A stretch of DNA of 64,000 nucleotides, taken from NCBI GenBank assembly GCA_959347315.1, contig OY365812.1:2544382-2608381 (forward strand), read 5' to 3'. Shown one piece after another: positions 22,754 to 32,395 of this stretch. The stretch is from Bimastos eiseni (taxonomy: Eukaryota > Annelida > Clitellata > Crassiclitellata > Lumbricidae). Positions within the stretch are counted from its first letter, which is position 1; each line of letters starts with the position of its first letter. The translations under genes were made by a program, and so were the position numbers. Under the pieces are notes generated by a model. The model was not told the DNA's origin and did not search any database. It worked only from the letters and a program-made list of their open reading frames with translations.

Positions 22754-23458
22754 CAAATAATAACACATTTGTGAGACCGACGAGTATGGCCATTTCAGAC
22801 TACATTTTCTTAGTTTTAATATTCTAGTCCCTGAGGTATCATGTAGGCCTATACCTCGTGGCAAAATATTAATACTAACAATAATAACAATTAATAATTA
22901 TAATAATAATAATTATTATTATTATTATATTATTATTATTATTATTATTGTTTTTAATACTACTAATAATAATAACAATAACAATAATACTAATAATAAT
23001 AATAATAATAGTAATAGTAATAATAATAATAATAATAATATTAATGAAAATATTAGTAATAATAATCCCAGCGTAAGGACATTGATCATCCTTCGCCCAC
23101 GTTTGCTCTGCGCCATCGATGTTATAAGCATGGACTCATATGTGGGACTTCTGTTTGTCCTATACATGGATGTGCATTGGATTTTTTATAGGCTAATGGT
23201 GGGTATTCTGGTAGGATAATGAACAATAACTAACCAAAGAGAGCCTAAACATTGGCAAAGTGCTAAGTATCCGTGTTGATATATCATTTTCAGGGTGACA
23301 ATGGTGGTCCACTAAATTGTCCGGATGGTGTAACACGTGTGGCTGGAGTTGGTTCATGGATCATGTCAGATGGAACTGACAACTGCCAACAGTTCCGTCC
23401 ATCAGTTTACACCAGGGTCGGCAGCTACCTGGAATGGATTGCAGCCAACACTCCATGA
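16893..23458 (+). CDS. Secreted S1A serine-protease-like protein 2, catalytic Ser replaced by Asn (six exons, 278 aa)
   Basis: Exons: 16893-16932, 17656-17872, 18629-18719, 19308-19476, 21054-21208, 23294-23458. Every exon has the same length and phase as in gene 1. Signal peptide at residues 1-16, mature domain near IAGG (38-41), EFPW, then His81 (TAAH), Asp130 (NDIAIL) and Asn227 in GDNGGP where Ser is required. His and Asp are intact, so the only expected catalytic defect is the nucleophile. The 42-58 disulfide is absent (Phe and Val); three other canonical disulfides are kept. The residue matching the S1-pocket position 189 is Gly, unlike trypsins. Intron 5 contains an antisense LINE fragment and long AAT arrays; intron 2 has a large ATC array. 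A homologue that binds but does not cleave is the likely reading. An alternative exon 5 acceptor at 21057 would delete one residue. Confidence 0.85.
18140..18375 (+). repeat. (ATC)n array in intron 2 of gene 2
   Basis: Over 200 bases of ATC/GTC units ending in GTT and ATT. The poly-Ser and poly-Met/Asp frames across it are artefacts. Gene 1 has only a short ATC tract at the same site (about 12107-12137), so it expanded here. Confidence 0.95.
18383..18621 (+). repeat. Two fragments of an ATT-tailed dispersed repeat
   Basis: Two short pieces with the motif 'CCCCGA(a/g)g.a.ata.gat', then 'tc.ggga', each next to an ATT run. The same core recurs at 22764-22862 (minus), 27464-27500, 31985-32085 and 42232-42370. 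See the finding on this family. Confidence 0.55.
20091..20156. other. Near-perfect 25-bp stem-loop in intron 4 of gene 2
   Basis: The left arm at 20091-20115 pairs with the right arm at 20132-20156 at 24 of 25 positions across a 16-base loop. Size and shape resemble a small hairpin precursor or a miniature inverted-repeat relic. Nearby, atgcgtgata...tatcacgcat forms another inverted pair (about 20212-20250). I see no coding content. Confidence 0.75.
21354..22516 (-). pseudogene. LINE-type reverse transcriptase fragment, 5'-truncated and frameshifted
   Basis: A minus-strand frame of 325 codons (22477-21500, open upstream to about 22514) carries reverse-transcriptase palm motifs: [11 protein letters not shown] (motif B-like) and FLDDLTLGG (the catalytic box with DD). 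It continues into a long C-terminal part. A second frame (21590-21354, with [14 protein letters not shown]) continues the same family after a frameshift near 21500-21590. There is no upstream endonuclease and no complete 3' end. The fragment lies antisense within intron 5 of gene 2 and is bounded by AAT microsatellites on both sides. Confidence 0.8.
22517..22563. repeat. (AAT)n microsatellite abutting the LINE fragment
   Basis: About 15 AAT units starting exactly where the reverse-transcriptase reading frame stops being recognisable. Further AAT/ATT arrays lie at about 22708-22750 and 22880-23065. Confidence 0.95.
22564..22862 (-). repeat. ATT-tailed dispersed repeat, minus-strand copies
   Basis: Two pieces separated by an AAT array. 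The outer one (22764-22862) reads on the minus strand as cgaggtat..., 'tcagggactagaat', 'gtagtctgaaatggcc', 'actcgtcggtctca', matching 31985-32085 closely. The inner one (22564-22690) shares 'aacgcc' and 'gatccc' words with 27464-27618. Confidence 0.6.
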
Positions 23459-24790
23459 GAAGCGATTGTCTCTGAGACCAACCATTTTGCTTTTTGAATT
23501 TTCTGCAAATAGCATCCAAACAGTCGAGACAGTTGAATTGACTGTCGTTTGCGGTTTATTGGCTAAAGATTGGAATAATGTTCAACAACGAGATGAGTTA
23601 GGCCTACAATGTACAGTTGGACTCACTCCTACATAATAACTCACGAACGGAAGTAAGCGCATCGACTAAGGAGGGTCGCGTGTTCACAAGGAGTCGTAAC
23701 GTAATTTATGTGATGTAATGTAATGTAAATCTTGTAGGCTCTAAACACAGTTTTGATTGCCGATTGACGACGTCAGTGTGCAACCGTTGGCTCAAAAATA
23801 AAAATAATTAATTCACTATTTTGACATTATGCTTGACATTTTGTGTCATATGTCTTATGCCTTTTGCTTGGATCTAAAAGAAATTGGAATTGAACGGATA
23901 ATCAACATGCGGATGCAATTACTGTACATCCTCTACTGCTGAGACTTTAGTTAAGAGGGAGGTGATGGAGACATCGTCACAGACCCTGATGCTTAGAAAG
24001 CACAGTACAGAGCTCCGAAGCAATCAGTGTAATTCTCGTACATGCACTCGCATTCATGCATGATCATTCCCCATACCAACCCCCAAGCAAGAAAGAGATG
24101 GCAGGAGTTTTATATCCCGTCTCCTCGATCGAGACATGTACTGACTACTCAAAGGAGGTAATATAGAACAGTTAGATCCATGAAAGTTAAATATCCAATT
24201 TGGTGGATATACGTTTTAGCCTAATTAGACATAAAGAGCATTCGGCAAATGATGCATTAAATAATTGTTTAGCCTTCGGACTTGCAGAGAGGTTATCTGA
24301 AATCACGTTGTGCATAGTTTCGCACATGTTCTACAGGCAAGGCTATGTTAGGAATAGCATCGAACATAACACAGACAGGCGCAGCGCTCGTGAATAAACT
24401 GGTACCCTTCTCTTAGCTTCTAGAGAAGCACGTTTTAGAGTTGGAGATGCCGACCATATATAGTAGGCCAAAGTTAAGGTGAAGAGATCTCGAAGTAAAA
24501 CAGAAGACCTGCTCACGACATATTGTCAGAGAATAGAGGAGACCCTATAATTAATGCGCTACTTTAATAGCAAGTGGAGAAAATTCGCATGTAGGCCTAC
24601 TGTTACAGAGGTGATACAAACGATATGAGATGTCAAAGCGATTTGTCTGAGTAGCTCAATGAATCCAAGGGACACTTCATTTAACTTGGGCCACTGCAGG
24701 CACAAACGGGTTCTAGACTGAGTCTATACCCAGTGGACATTCACATTATCCGCCAAATCAGGAAAGACCGAAGCCAATTCAATGAATCTG
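23459..24790. other. 3' flank of gene 2 and gap before gene 3
   Basis: The first 70 bases continue the conserved 3' UTR block. A possible polyadenylation signal AATAAA lies at 23797-23802. A few short open frames have no support. I see no other feature up to the gene 3 promoter. Confidence 0.5.
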
Positions 24791-24799
24791 TGGCTGATA

Positions 24800-25160
24800 A
24801 CCCCATTGTTGTAATAACGCCTCTGAAAATGAAAGTAATGCATGACAAATTGGAGCTCACTCTTTGGAGTCTACAGCTTACAGCTCTATTTTTGTCCTCA
24901 CCCTTTGAAAAGGATAGTAATACAAAATAGGCGGAGCTTAATATGTGGGAGTAGATGTTGAGGCAAACAACATGGTTACATTTTATATATTATAGTGTTG
25001 TGCAATATGTGGGAGTAGATAGTCAACAACTATCACTTCATCTGGTTCAGATGTCAACCCGGTCCGGAGAATGCTTAATCGATTGACACCTGTTCATTTT
25101 TTCCCGATCACACAACGCTATAAATACGAATGTAACCATGTTGCTTACTTCAACATCTAT
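24800..25160 (+). promoter_or_regulatory. Promoter of S1 protease-like gene 3
   Basis: TATA box CTATAAATAC (TATAAA at 25119-25124), 63 bases before the ATG. The upstream element CTCTGAAAATGAAAGTAATGC is at about 24821, and GAGAATGCTTAATCGATTG at about 25067. The gap between the two blocks is longer than in genes 1 and 2, with a duplicated phrase 'atatgtgggagtagat' (24941 and 25005) that marks a local insertion or duplication. Confidence 0.65.
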
Positions 25161-25975
25161 TTAAACTTTCTACCAGAGCAGATGCATTCGCTTGCAACCT
25201 TGCTCTCGATTTTCGCCCTATGTGAGTTTTTGTATAATTTCTTGGCGAAACGTGTGTTTTGACTCTATGTGGTTATTTGCAGTTCAGCTGTTTCATTAAA
25301 AAATATATACGTCGCCTTCCTTTTATCCATACACGGTACTGACGCCACAAAGTACGGGCAGTGGGCAAGTTAAGGGCGACTAATTGGTTACTAATTAAAG
25401 ACGTTCTGCAGTTGTGCCATAGACACCTACGGTTGGCATGACCCTCCTTCTTTATCCAGAGCTGGGCCTGGCACCACCAAAATCCAGGAAGTGTTGGAAT
25501 TAAGAATTGCTGTAGTTCGCCCTCTGAAGTCGATCGCCATTACGTTTTGAATATACACTGGACTGTAATTAATTGCATTATTAATTCGACCTTTGGGTTT
25601 ACGTAAGTAGTCTTGCAAGCATCAATATTAGCAGTTCTTCAAGATTTACATGCAAATGATTGCATACAATATTAATGCTGCGTGAGGCAGACACAAGAAC
25701 CAGCTAAATGGCTTTCGAAATTAATTAGTTAATTTAAGCAAATGATTGGTAACAAACTTATGATAGGACTTGCCACTAACAAAGTAAGGTTGGCAGCCAT
25801 TATGTACATAGCCTAAAAGGTAAGTGGAACTACAGTAAGTAAGAAGCCGTTTATATTAAGTGTTAAAGAAACTACCATGCCATCTGTCAGCTATCGTCGG
25901 AAATCTGTTGGTTGGTTCTACGCAACTCTCATCAGCTTTCTGTGCACCAACTACTCTACTCTATGCTAAAGAATG

Positions 25976-26292
25976 TGTGACGTTTTCGCCAGTTCGGCAT
26001 GGCAGTACCGTTGTAGCACTCAGTGCTACCTCTGTAGCAATTAGTGCTACCCCCTGTAGCACTCAGTGTTACCCCTGTGGCTATATAAGGAACTGCAGAG
26101 CTCAGTCGAGAGGGGAAATCATTCAGAGAGAGTCCGAGTCAGTCGTTGAGTCAGTCTGCTGTCGATTATTTGATTGTTACTATTATTCGTTGGTTGTTCG
26201 CCGCTGCTGTACTTCCCAATAAATACGATTTGTCGAGCAACGTGTGTGACTTCATCGTTAGCGTAGTGACTCTGATTCAACCATCGGGACAG
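25976..26292 (+). mobile_element. Putative solo LTR or LTR fragment in intron 1 of gene 3
   Basis: Begins TGTGACG and can be read to end CGGGACA. It contains three palindromic repeats (26013-26072), a TATA box (TATATAAGG at about 26082), then 'cagagctcagtcgag' and an AATAAA signal (about 26219), the order expected for U3-R-U5 of an LTR retrotransposon. The following 26293-26560 is GC-richer than its surroundings and could be leader sequence. No gag or pol and no second LTR are seen, and I could not define a target-site duplication. It could instead be a cryptic promoter. Confidence 0.4.
26013..26072. promoter_or_regulatory. Three tandem palindromes upstream of a TATA box
   Basis: GTAGCACTCAGTGCTAC (26013-26029) is a perfect 8-bp-arm palindrome. 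Diverged copies lie at 26034-26050 and 26056-26072, spaced 21-22 bases, two helical turns. They sit just before TATATAAGG. The arrangement resembles binding sites for a dimeric factor in an LTR U3 region. Confidence 0.6.
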
Positions 26293-27189
26293 TCTTAAAT
26301 CCTGCGCTAGACTGGGTAGGTCTTACCCAGAGGACGATCAAGAAGAAGACGGGGAAACCTAGGAGCTCGGCCTTCCGAGGTACCAGAAGAAGACGGGAAG
26401 GATTTCAAGGTATTCCCAGGGCAATCGCCCCAACTGCTGCTGCACGCGACGCCCGGTGTTGGACCCTAAGGGGGTTCGCCATAGATGCATTATTCTTGTT
26501 CGCGTTGACATTCAACATCACTAAGGCCAGCGCGGAGAGTGCCTCTGAGTAGATATCTTGAAGGGCGCTATTGAATATTAATGCTCGGTTATATTACATT
26601 AAAGAAATGTTCTGATACATCGAAGAATCTCTGTCTGCAGGTCAGGCGAGACCCTATACATCTCCCAATGGCTCTCTTCATCAGGCTCTGTCGAAGGGAA
26701 GAGAACAATACGTCAACGGCGGAACTGATGTTGAACCAGGAGAGTTTCCATGGTATTTGTCTGTGGAAAGGCAAAGTCCCACTTGGACGCCCATCTCTGG
26801 CGCTACACTTCTGAGCGCGAATTACGGTCTCACTGCAGCTCATAGCGTTGATGGAACGTAAGTAGAACGCAGAACAAAACACAATAAGTGGCTCAAGACA
26901 GTTTTAACACACAATCAGTGGCCTTAGATTAGGATGACACAAATTCACTTTTTGTTAGGACCAAGATGCGTGGATGCCTGAATAGACTCAGGGTCTAATG
27001 AGGGTTTCTGATAACAGAGACTGTTGCCTTCGACGCAAATTATTTTGACCAATAGCAGCATAATATCATCCTGAACAATACATAAATGATTTATCTGTTA
27101 AAGTAACATTTAGTCAGTTTGTAAATTGAATTTTGACAATTATAATACTGCCACCAAAATAAACGGAATACAACACAATGCAATTATTG

Positions 27190-27298
27190 AATCTTCTGCA
27201 TTACAACTGCGGTTGCGCCGTCGAAGCGCGTGTGCACTTCTGAGCAAAATTGTTGGAAGAAGGGCGATATCAAATTTCGGTAATAAATAAATAAATAA
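27190..27298 (+). repeat. SINE family 1, 3' part
   Basis: Shares 'cacttctgagcaaaa', 'ttggaagaagggcg', 'atcaaatttcggtaataaa' with 37350-37503 and, inverted, with 29766-29973. It ends in a (TAAA)n tail. The head is missing. Confidence 0.7.
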
Positions 27299-27775
27299 TT
27301 ATTATGATAAGTCTTATTATTAGCATTATTTATATGCTCTGCGGTAAACAGAATACGACACAATGAAATTATTGTTATTATTATGATAATGATTATGATC
27401 ATGATTGTGATTAATATCATTGTTAGTATTTTTATTAGTATTAGTATTAGTATTATTTTTATCCCCTGAGGAAAACAGGGTCCCCTGGGAACTTAGAAGA
27501 TGATTACTGCTGATGCAATGTGTGTGGAAATGGGCCAACTCTTCGTTGTTGTCCAGATTGGCGAAAGTAGCTCGAAAAGCGACCGCGTCAAGGCGTTGTA
27601 TCGCTGTCATTATTATTATTATATTTACAATCATTATTATTATCATTGCTATTATCATCATTATGCTTTTTATTATTATTATTACTACTACTACTACTAC
27701 TACGCATTTTTATTTTTATTATTATTATTTTTATTATTATTATTATTATTATTATCATTATTAATATCTCATTAG
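27299..27775. repeat. ATT microsatellites with an embedded dispersed repeat
   Basis: ATT/ATC/ACT runs flank a fragment (about 27464-27618) of the ATT-tailed repeat family: cccctgaggaaa..., 'tcccctgggaactta', ending 'gcgttgtatcgctg'. It lies within intron 2 of gene 3. Confidence 0.7.
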
Positions 27776-28789
27776 TGCTATAGCTATTAGGCCTACTACT
27801 ACCACTGCTAACTACAACTGCTTTCTAACAATATCCACGGTACGACTTAATCGTATGCGCTTCACGTACAATGCCTACAAAGGGCCGCCATGTCTTACTA
27901 CTCCAAGTGTGCACCAGACTCTATCGAGGATACAATTCTTCCAGCGGCATTGAATACAGAGTCAGATAATATATAATGTAGAGTTGTAGGCCCCATATTC
28001 CTTCAGGAATTTCATCCTTGTGTTTCAAGGCTATATTGGTCAATAACATATTAGTTATTACCATACCAATGCAGGAGTAACAATAATCATACAGTCATAA
28101 CAACTTGCAATTTTTACTTAAGCAAATTTTTAACTTTCGATCATCAATTGTTTTTAATATAGTATTGCAAGTAACATTCGAGTTGTCGCTGGTCTACACG
28201 AACAATCGGACCTCACTGGAACTCAGACCGTAGAAATATCCAGCTACACAATGGTAATCGTAACCGTGATCGTCAAAGTAATCGTTGCTCTAAAGACAAG
28301 CCAAGGGCACTCGTTTATTCACTTGCGCTGAGTCGCATCAAATGTGTTGTCCAGAAATTGATATCTCGGGGGGTCAGGGACTGGTTGACACAGAGGTATG
28401 GGGAGGATAATGAGCCGATGTCATGGCTGGATTCGTTGTGAACGAAGCAGCTTGGAAAGCGAAGGATCGGTATAATTAGAGTAGAAATTCTTGAAGAGGT
28501 AAATATTAAATGTGTAGTGATAAACCTGTGAAATGAGAGGAAAGTCAGTGGCAAATCTTTCATTTATTCAGATCAGTTTGCGGTAGTGATTGATTCAAAG
28601 TATGATAACTTTCGAAAGCGCGATTCAATTCACGCATGGATAAGGAATCATTCCAGAAACAGAAAAACAGATAGCTTAATCAGTGGCTCCTGAATGGCTG
28701 GGTGGTTATGAGAGATCGTCTTTGTAGTGCCATTTGTATTGTTAATAATAATGATAATGATAATAATATTCGTTTAGTTATTCGTTTAG

Positions 28790-29065
28790 TTTCAAACTGA
28801 CAAATCGCAGTATGATTAGAAGCACAGTATGAGCGAATAATGACACGTTGCAGCGGGAGTCTAATTTAACCGTCGGCAGCCACGCAAGGCGCCCATCACG
28901 TTATGCGTCTCATTTTAACAGTCGCCGCCGCCTAGCGAAAGAAGGACTTGTCAACCTTACAGGGATACAGAACTCGACTCAGTTGCTTTGCTCTACGTGC
29001 GTCCCGTGTGATCACCATACGGCCCCAAATGACTTTATGAGATCAAGCAGAGTCAGAAAGCAAAA
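28790..29065 (-). repeat. tRNA-derived SINE, family 2, copy 2
   Basis: On the minus strand, 'gagtcgagttctgtatccctg' (degenerate B box), 'aaggttgacaag', 'ccttgcgtggctgccgac', 'ttcgctcatactgtgctt' and 'gtcagtttgaaact' appear in the same order as at 15665-15905 and 31735-31860. Located in intron 3 of gene 3, ending about 25 bases before exon 4. Confidence 0.6.
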
Positions 29066-29765
29066 TTAGCCGTTGATATTTTGTCATTAGCACGAGAGTT
29101 ACAATTTGGGCATTACGGCCTATGCCAACGACATCGCCATTTTGAACTTTGCAACACCAGTTATCATTGGAGGCAATATTCAACCTGCAATGTTACCATA
29201 GGACAATAGCAACAGCTACGCCGGTCGCACTTGCGTCATTATAGGCTGGAGTAGCACAGGTAAGCCCACATGAACGGACATCAGTATAAGGTGTCTTCCG
29301 TTCTTTCAATTTATCTGGTCATGTCTATTACTTGAATTGTCGGAGACCCGCCGAGAGAGGGCAGAGGGTAAATGCCCAGATGCCCGGCGACCTCTGGGAG
29401 ATCGGGACCCGGTGCAATACACTTATGATAAATATTATCATAAATAATACAAAGCTTATGATTCATGTCTTCTTAAATATAGTATTGCTGACACCTAGCT
29501 ACAACTGTATGCACAATACATCTGAACATTAGCCTACCTATCACTTGACATTATTTTACTGTTGAACGCGTCCAAGAGGACCGTGACTGTCCTACCTAGA
29601 AATGTCTGTCGGAAGGCCTGATAATTGTTCTTGGTTTGATGAGCTCTGCTTTCTCAGATTTCTCAATAGGATAATTATCAGCACCTTTATTGGCGTCTGA
29701 ACTGAAAAATGTTACGTAAATATCCAGAAAAATTAAGCAGCATGTGATTGTGGTCAAGTTATTTT

Positions 29766-29973
29766 GGTTTTTATTTATTCTGAACTTTGATATCGCCCTT
29801 CTTCCAAAATTATTTTTGCTCAGAAGTGCACACGCCTCGACGGCGCAATTGCAGTTGTACTGCAGAGCAATTTTGCGCTAAAGACTTACTCAAGGTCTCT
29901 ACACAGTGACGCCTCAGACGAGGGTTGAACCCGCTCACTCAGTGCACACAGAGTGTTACGGGCCGACCTCTCT
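29766..29973 (-). repeat. SINE family 1, near-complete copy with tRNA-like B box
   Basis: On the minus strand: AGAGAGGTCGG head, a B box GGGTTCAACCC (29922-29932), a body with 'gtgcacttctgagcaaaa', 'ggaagaagggcgatatcaaa' and an AATAAATAAAAA tail. This order (Pol III box, body, A-rich tail) is typical of tRNA-derived SINEs. Confidence 0.75.
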
Positions 29974-30507
29974 AAAAAAAACGGCCGCCATGGTTCGCTC
30001 TATCATCTGACATTGTTCATACATCTCGAGGTAGCAGAGTTAAGCTCTTGTCAAAAAACATCAGCATAACTGAGTTTAGACAGCGTATGGCCTTTCTCAT
30101 CGCTGGCCCACAGACCTGGAGCGGTCTTCCTGCGCCAATCAGGGAGCCCAAACTTTTAACACGTTCAATTACTGTTAAATATATAACTCCGAACATTGCA
30201 TTTGGGAATAAAGTTGATATTTTGTAAAGCATTACAGAAATTGCTTGCTAATGACGCTGCAATAGATATTGCCGCGATTACAATTACAAATTTACAATGA
30301 TAATTACTACATCCACAATTACATTATTCTTGCTTTTATCTTAACCAGGAGGTCTTCCGCCACGGGACATACTACAGAAGGCGTCCCTTCAAGTCATCTC
30401 AACCGCTCAGTGTGATAATTTATTGGGTTCCATTGGAACTGTTTCTGATAATCAGATCTGTCTCTACAACGAAGATATCACCGTTGGAGCGTGTATCGTA
30501 AGCTAGG

Positions 30508-30550
30508 ACTTAATAATAACAATAACAATAATAATTACAATAATAATTAC

Positions 30551-30594
<44 letters not shown>

Positions 30595-30830
30595 CAGAAT
30601 AATAATAATGACAGAATAATAATAATGACAGAATAATAATAATGATAGTTATTATTATTATTACTATTATTATATTAATAGAATAATAGTAATAATAATA
30701 ACAACAACAATAAAAATAATAATAATAATAATAATAATAACAGAATAATAATAATAATAATAATTATAATAGAATAATAGTAACAATAATAATAATAACA
30801 GAATAATAATAATAATAATAATAAAATTAC
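30508..30830. repeat. AAT/AAC microsatellite in intron 5 of gene 3
   Basis: Long array of AAT units interrupted by repeated 'gacagaataat' and 'aacaataat' phrases, starting just after the exon 5 donor as in genes 1 and 2. Confidence 0.95.
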
Positions 30831-31451
30831 TTTGATGGTTTGTCAATTGTCCTGCAGTTGTTCGTAAACTTACCGATCGCTTCCTGTATAAATGACACCA
30901 TTCAACAACATGTAGAGTAGTGCCAGGCTCGAGCACAGACAAAGGAGGTGGAAGGTGTTACTCGTCCTTATGATGATACACTTATTTGACCAACATTTCT
31001 ATGACATTGTATGTCGTTCGTATGGGATTGATAGGTGAATCCTTGGTATCATCTGGGCTCTTTTGGGTCCCATAATTATGTGGGTTCTAATTAGGTTCCA
31101 TATGGGTATTATGGTCCGATATGGGTTGAATAACGATGAATATGGGTTTATATGGGTCCTACTTGGACATTGGACCCACATAACATTGTGTCTGTGTGTG
31201 CATGCCGGTGGATAATAAATGTTTAACAAACAAGAAGATTATCGATACTTGAAAAATGTTAAGTATTCGTGTTGATATATTATTTTCAGGGTGACATGGG
31301 TGGCCCACTGCATTTCCAGGATGACGGTACACGTGTGGCTGGGGTTGGTTCATGGATCGGAGGAGGTGGCAGCTGCCAGCAACAGACCTATCCAGCAGTT
31401 TACACCAGGGTCGGCAGCTACCTCGGCTGGACTGCTGACAACACTCCATAA

Positions 31452-31734
31452 GAAGCGACTGTCTCTGAGACCAACCTTTGTGCTGTGGAGATTTTCTGCA
31501 AATAGCATCCAACAAGTCGGGAAAATTGGGTTGTTCGCAGCTTATTAGCTAGAGATTGGAACATGTTGAACTATGATTTTTAAATTTTAAATCAGCTAAA
31601 ATTGAGAAAAAAAATTGCGCAACGATATATTTCCGATCGTCAACATTATTAATCACTTTATACTACAATTTGAACATGGTTATAACACGGTTCATTCGGG
31701 GGGTTAGAGTAATGGAAAACCCACTAGTAAAATC
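31452..31734. other. 3' flank of gene 3
   Basis: The first 80 bases continue the 3' UTR block conserved with genes 1 and 2 (gactgtctctgagaccaacc, ttttctgcaaatagcatccaa). After that, AT-rich sequence without features. Confidence 0.5.
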
Positions 31735-31860
31735 AACTAGTGAATAACGTGATGGAAACCTTGCATGGCTGCCAACCATTAAATTCGACTCCTGCAGTGA
31801 CATGCAACCATACGTTCGTATTGTACTTGCAATCATACTTTTGTTTGTCAGTTTGAAACT
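31735..31860 (+). repeat. tRNA-derived SINE, family 2, copy 3 (3' part)
   Basis: Shares 'taacgtgatgg', 'ccttgc.tggctgcc', 'aaattcgactcc', 'cgt.ttgtacttgcaatcatac' and 'gtttgtcagtttgaaact' with the other two copies. Confidence 0.6.
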
Positions 31861-31959
31861 AATTAAAGGCAGATATAATGATAATAATAGTAATAATAAT
31901 AATAATAAAAACAATAATAGTGATAATGATATTAATAATGATAAGGTTAAAATGTCGAA

Positions 31960-32089
31960 AGAAAATTATTATTATTATTATTTTTGCCCCGAAGTATGCA
32001 TGGTCCCTTAGGGACTAGAACCTTAATAGGAATAAGAAGATGTAGTCTGGAAGGGTCCTACTCGTCGGTCTCATTCTAATTCTTGACTA
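31960..32089 (+). repeat. ATT-tailed dispersed repeat, plus-strand copy
   Basis: An ATT run, then 'ccccgaagtatgcatggtcc', 'agggactagaa', 'aagatgtagtctgg', 'cctactcgtcggtctcatt'. This is the clearest plus-strand copy of the family and adjoins the segmental duplication that starts at about 32090. Confidence 0.65.
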
Positions 32090-32296
32090 AAGCATCGCAG
32101 TTACTCTCCAAAAATAAAAATGAGATAGATTCTTGACAAACTCCTAAACGAGCAGATAGAGACTATATTCCTGTATTGCAGGCCGATACTTCTTTCCATG
32201 TATAGATAATAATATAAGTTCGTGTACACCTGTTCTTCTCCGCCAGACTTCTAGGTCTTTATTCATTCACGCTTTCTTTGTCTGACAATTGTACTG

Positions 32297-32395
32297 AATT
32301 ATGATGTCATAATTGTTGTTATAATTATGATGTCATAATTGTTGTTATAATTATGATGTCATGATTGTTGTTATAATTATGATGTCATAATTGTT
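32297..32395 (+). repeat. 26-bp tandem repeat, four units, with CRE-like core
   Basis: Four nearly identical 26-base units, each with ATTATGATGTCATAATT followed by GTTGTTATA. Each unit contains TGATGTCA, one base from the CREB/ATF palindrome. Copy B of the duplication lacks the array, so it arose in copy A. Confidence 0.85.

Larger units (their letters stand above)
25182..31451 (+). pseudogene. S1A serine-protease-like gene 3, interrupted by an in-frame TAG
   Basis: Exons: 25182-25221, 26641-26857, 28163-28253, 29091-29259, 30349-30497, 31290-31451. Splice sites and phases match genes 1 and 2, and 828 nt would give 275 codons. Codon 153 in exon 4 (29199-29201) is TAG where gene 2 has GTG. 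A translated product would stop after 152 residues, before the third catalytic position. His81 and Asp130 are kept; the serine position reads Met (GDMGGP). The cysteine matching chymotrypsin 201 is also lost (Phe), leaving its partner unpaired. No frameshift is present, so the stop is recent or a segregating nonsense allele. Intron 1 carries an LTR-like insertion, and introns 2-5 carry SINE copies. Confidence 0.8.
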
